Positions 6,931 to 7,498 of a DNA stretch of 7,498 bases are shown piece after piece (positions within the stretch are counted from its first letter, which is position 1; the number at the start of each line of letters is the position of its first letter). Under the pieces are notes generated by a model that searched no databases, was not told where the DNA came from, and saw nothing but the letters and a program-made list of their open reading frames with translations. The DNA comes from Thermoleophilia bacterium (lineage in GTDB: Bacteria > Actinomycetota > Thermoleophilia > Gaiellales > Gaiellaceae): positions 1 through 7,498 of the forward strand of contig JAERMP010000123.1 in the NCBI GenBank assembly GCA_016844515.1, in the 5' to 3' direction. The position numbers and the translations under genes are program-made.

Positions 6931-7344
6931 TCAGTCCGCGGCTTTGCTGCGGCCGTGGACGCCGAGCGCCTTCAGGTCGCGGTACGCGATTGCGGCCGCG
7001 AGCGCGAACACGAGGATCGCAAGGCCACCGTGGAAACCGTGGATCCAGCCGCTCCCGTTCTTGCTCGGATCCTCGATGTCGCCGAGGAAGAAGATCTGGA
7101 TCGTGCCGAGAATCGGCAATGCGATCGAAACCGCGGCCTTCCGCCACACGCCCCAGTACGCGACGAGACCGGAGATCAGCACGACGATCTCGAGGAGCCA
7201 GATGATGCTCCCCACACCACGGTGGGCGTCGAGCGCGTCCTCCGCGCCGAAGATCCAGGAGGCGATGAAGTAGACCTGAAGAATGACCCCGATCGCCACG
7301 AGCGACGCCGCGAGCGAGCTGATCCAAAGGAAGACGCGCTTCAC
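6931..7344 (-). CDS. Four-helix membrane protein resembling DUF6220 (137 aa)
   Basis: A small integral membrane protein of unknown function. Hydrophobic segments lie at about 4-32, 45-65, 70-88 and 104-121. Basic residues at 2-3, 68-69 and 122-125 fall on the inside by the positive-inside rule, giving both ends in the cytoplasm. The motif LDAHRGVG at 38-45 just before helix 2, and WIHGFHGGLAIL at 100-111 at the start of helix 4, match my recollection of the DUF6220 pattern, but I could not run a profile search. His41, His102 and His105 are all predicted at the outer face, where they could hold a haem or metal (inference). The start is the GTG at 7344, preceded by a strong GGGAGGA. An ATG at 7354 is in another frame. 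The gene converges with DedA and diverges from the DsrE-like gene. Confidence 0.8.
   Translation of the reverse strand: MKRVFLWISSLAASLVAIGVILQVYFIASWIFGAEDALDAHRGVGSIIWLLEIVVLISGLVAYWGVWRKAAVSIALPILGTIQIFFLGDIEDPSKNGSGWIHGFHGGLAILVFALAAAIAYRDLKALGVHGRSKAAD
6936..6952. terminator. Short stem-loop at the end of the convergent pair, possible terminator
   Basis: CCGCGGC (6936-6942) and GCTGCGG (6946-6952) form a 7-bp stem with one G-U wobble and a TTT loop. It lies 13 bp past the DedA stop and within the last codons of the opposing gene. It could end the DedA transcript, but it lacks a U tract and may be chance. Confidence 0.3.
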
Positions 7345-7353
7345 CGTCGGGCA

Positions 7354-7360
7354 TCCTCCC
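7354..7360 (-). promoter_or_regulatory. Strong ribosome binding site for the DUF6220-like gene
   Basis: Read on the minus strand this is GGGAGGA, 9 nt before the GTG at 7344. It is the best Shine-Dalgarno match in the window and supports the GTG over the overlapping out-of-frame ATG at 7354. Confidence 0.65.
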
Positions 7361-7410
7361 GTATCGCGCTGGTCCAGTCAACCTGCGCTTGCAGCTTGCC
7401 TCGCGCACTG

Positions 7411-7416
7411 AAAGGA
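7411..7416 (+). promoter_or_regulatory. Ribosome binding site for the DsrE-like gene, within a small hairpin loop
   Basis: AAAGGA lies 7 nt before the ATG at 7424. It falls in the 12-nt loop of a possible 6-bp stem, TCGCGC (7401-7406) with GCGCGA (7419-7424), that would include the A of the start codon. Confidence 0.55.
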
Positions 7417-7423
7417 TCGCGCG

Positions 7424-7498
7424 ATGGCGAAAATTCTCGTTCACATCACGTGCGGCCCGGAGAGCCCGACCAAAGCGGCGCTCGGGTTCCTCGTGGCC
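7424..7498 (+). CDS. DsrE-like family protein, N-terminal fragment (3' partial)
   Basis: Only 25 codons lie in the window, and the frame is open to the edge. They read MAKILVHITCGPESP followed by TKAALGFLVA: a first beta strand, then a Cys-Gly-Pro-Glu loop and a helix. This matches the opening of DsrE/DsrF-like proteins, small alpha/beta proteins related to sulfur-relay subunits that act in sulfur transfer or have unknown roles. The start is supported by AAAGGA 7 nt upstream. Cys10 is not necessarily the functional cysteine of the sulfur-relay members. The assignment rests on a short segment, so the coding call is firm and the family call moderate. Confidence 0.72.
   Translation, partial: MAKILVHITCGPESPTKAALGFLVA

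Larger units (their letters stand above)
7345..7423. promoter_or_regulatory. 79-bp divergent intergenic region
   Basis: This must carry start signals for the DUF6220-like gene (-) and the DsrE-like gene (+), unless they lie inside the genes. On the minus strand a TTGACT (7376-7381) resembles a -35 element, but the place for its -10 falls in the ribosome binding site, so a good pair is missing. On the plus strand I see no clear -35/-10 pair. The hexamer GCTTGC occurs twice (7387-7392 and 7394-7399), which may be chance. Confidence 0.35.

Noticed and set aside
6824..7444. A 206-codon minus-strand frame overlapping the DUF6220-like gene, including the ATG at 7354
   Set aside because: Arg-rich with no hydrophobic pattern. 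The overlapping frame from GTG 7344 has four clear membrane helices and a well-spaced ribosome site.
1..7498. tRNA or rRNA genes, CRISPR arrays, insertion sequences, phage or defence genes
   Set aside because: I found no cloverleaf-like segment, regularly spaced repeats, transposase motif, or toxin, nuclease or reverse-transcriptase signature. The window looks like ordinary chromosomal genes.

Overview
This is a GC-rich window with almost no non-coding space. Five of its seven genes begin inside it on recognisable GTG, TTG or ATG starts, and two genes are cut by the window ends. The base composition, frequent GTG/TTG starts, long shadow ORFs opposite real genes and the gene types suggest a high-GC actinobacterium. 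A deep-branching soil or aquatic lineage such as Thermoleophilia is plausible, but that is inference from style, not a marker-gene assignment.

Left part (1-3624, + strand): an ABC exporter of the MacB/LolCDE (type VII) class. The ATPase lacks its extreme N-terminus. It overlaps by 4 bp a 981-residue permease built from two MacB/FtsX units joined by an unusually long hydrophobic linker. A perfect hairpin fills nearly all of the 23 bp between the permease stop and the stop of the convergent malic enzyme gene.

Centre (3648-6284, - strand): a two-gene unit, with a class III (CaiB/BaiF) CoA-transferase followed after 12 bp by an ACT-domain malic enzyme. Both act on small carboxylic acids, so a shared role in organic-acid metabolism is plausible but unproven.

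Right part (6318-7498): a DedA-family membrane protein (+) diverges from the CoA-transferase with only 33 bp between their starts. It converges with a four-helix membrane protein resembling DUF6220 (-), whose histidines are predicted to lie on one membrane face. That gene diverges from the first 25 codons of a DsrE-like protein (+), which is cut by the window end.

I found no tRNA or rRNA, CRISPR array, mobile element or phage gene, and no clearly novel multi-gene system. The points most worth a second look are the CoA-transferase/malic enzyme pairing, the extra transmembrane insert in the permease, and the conserved-looking histidines of the small membrane protein.
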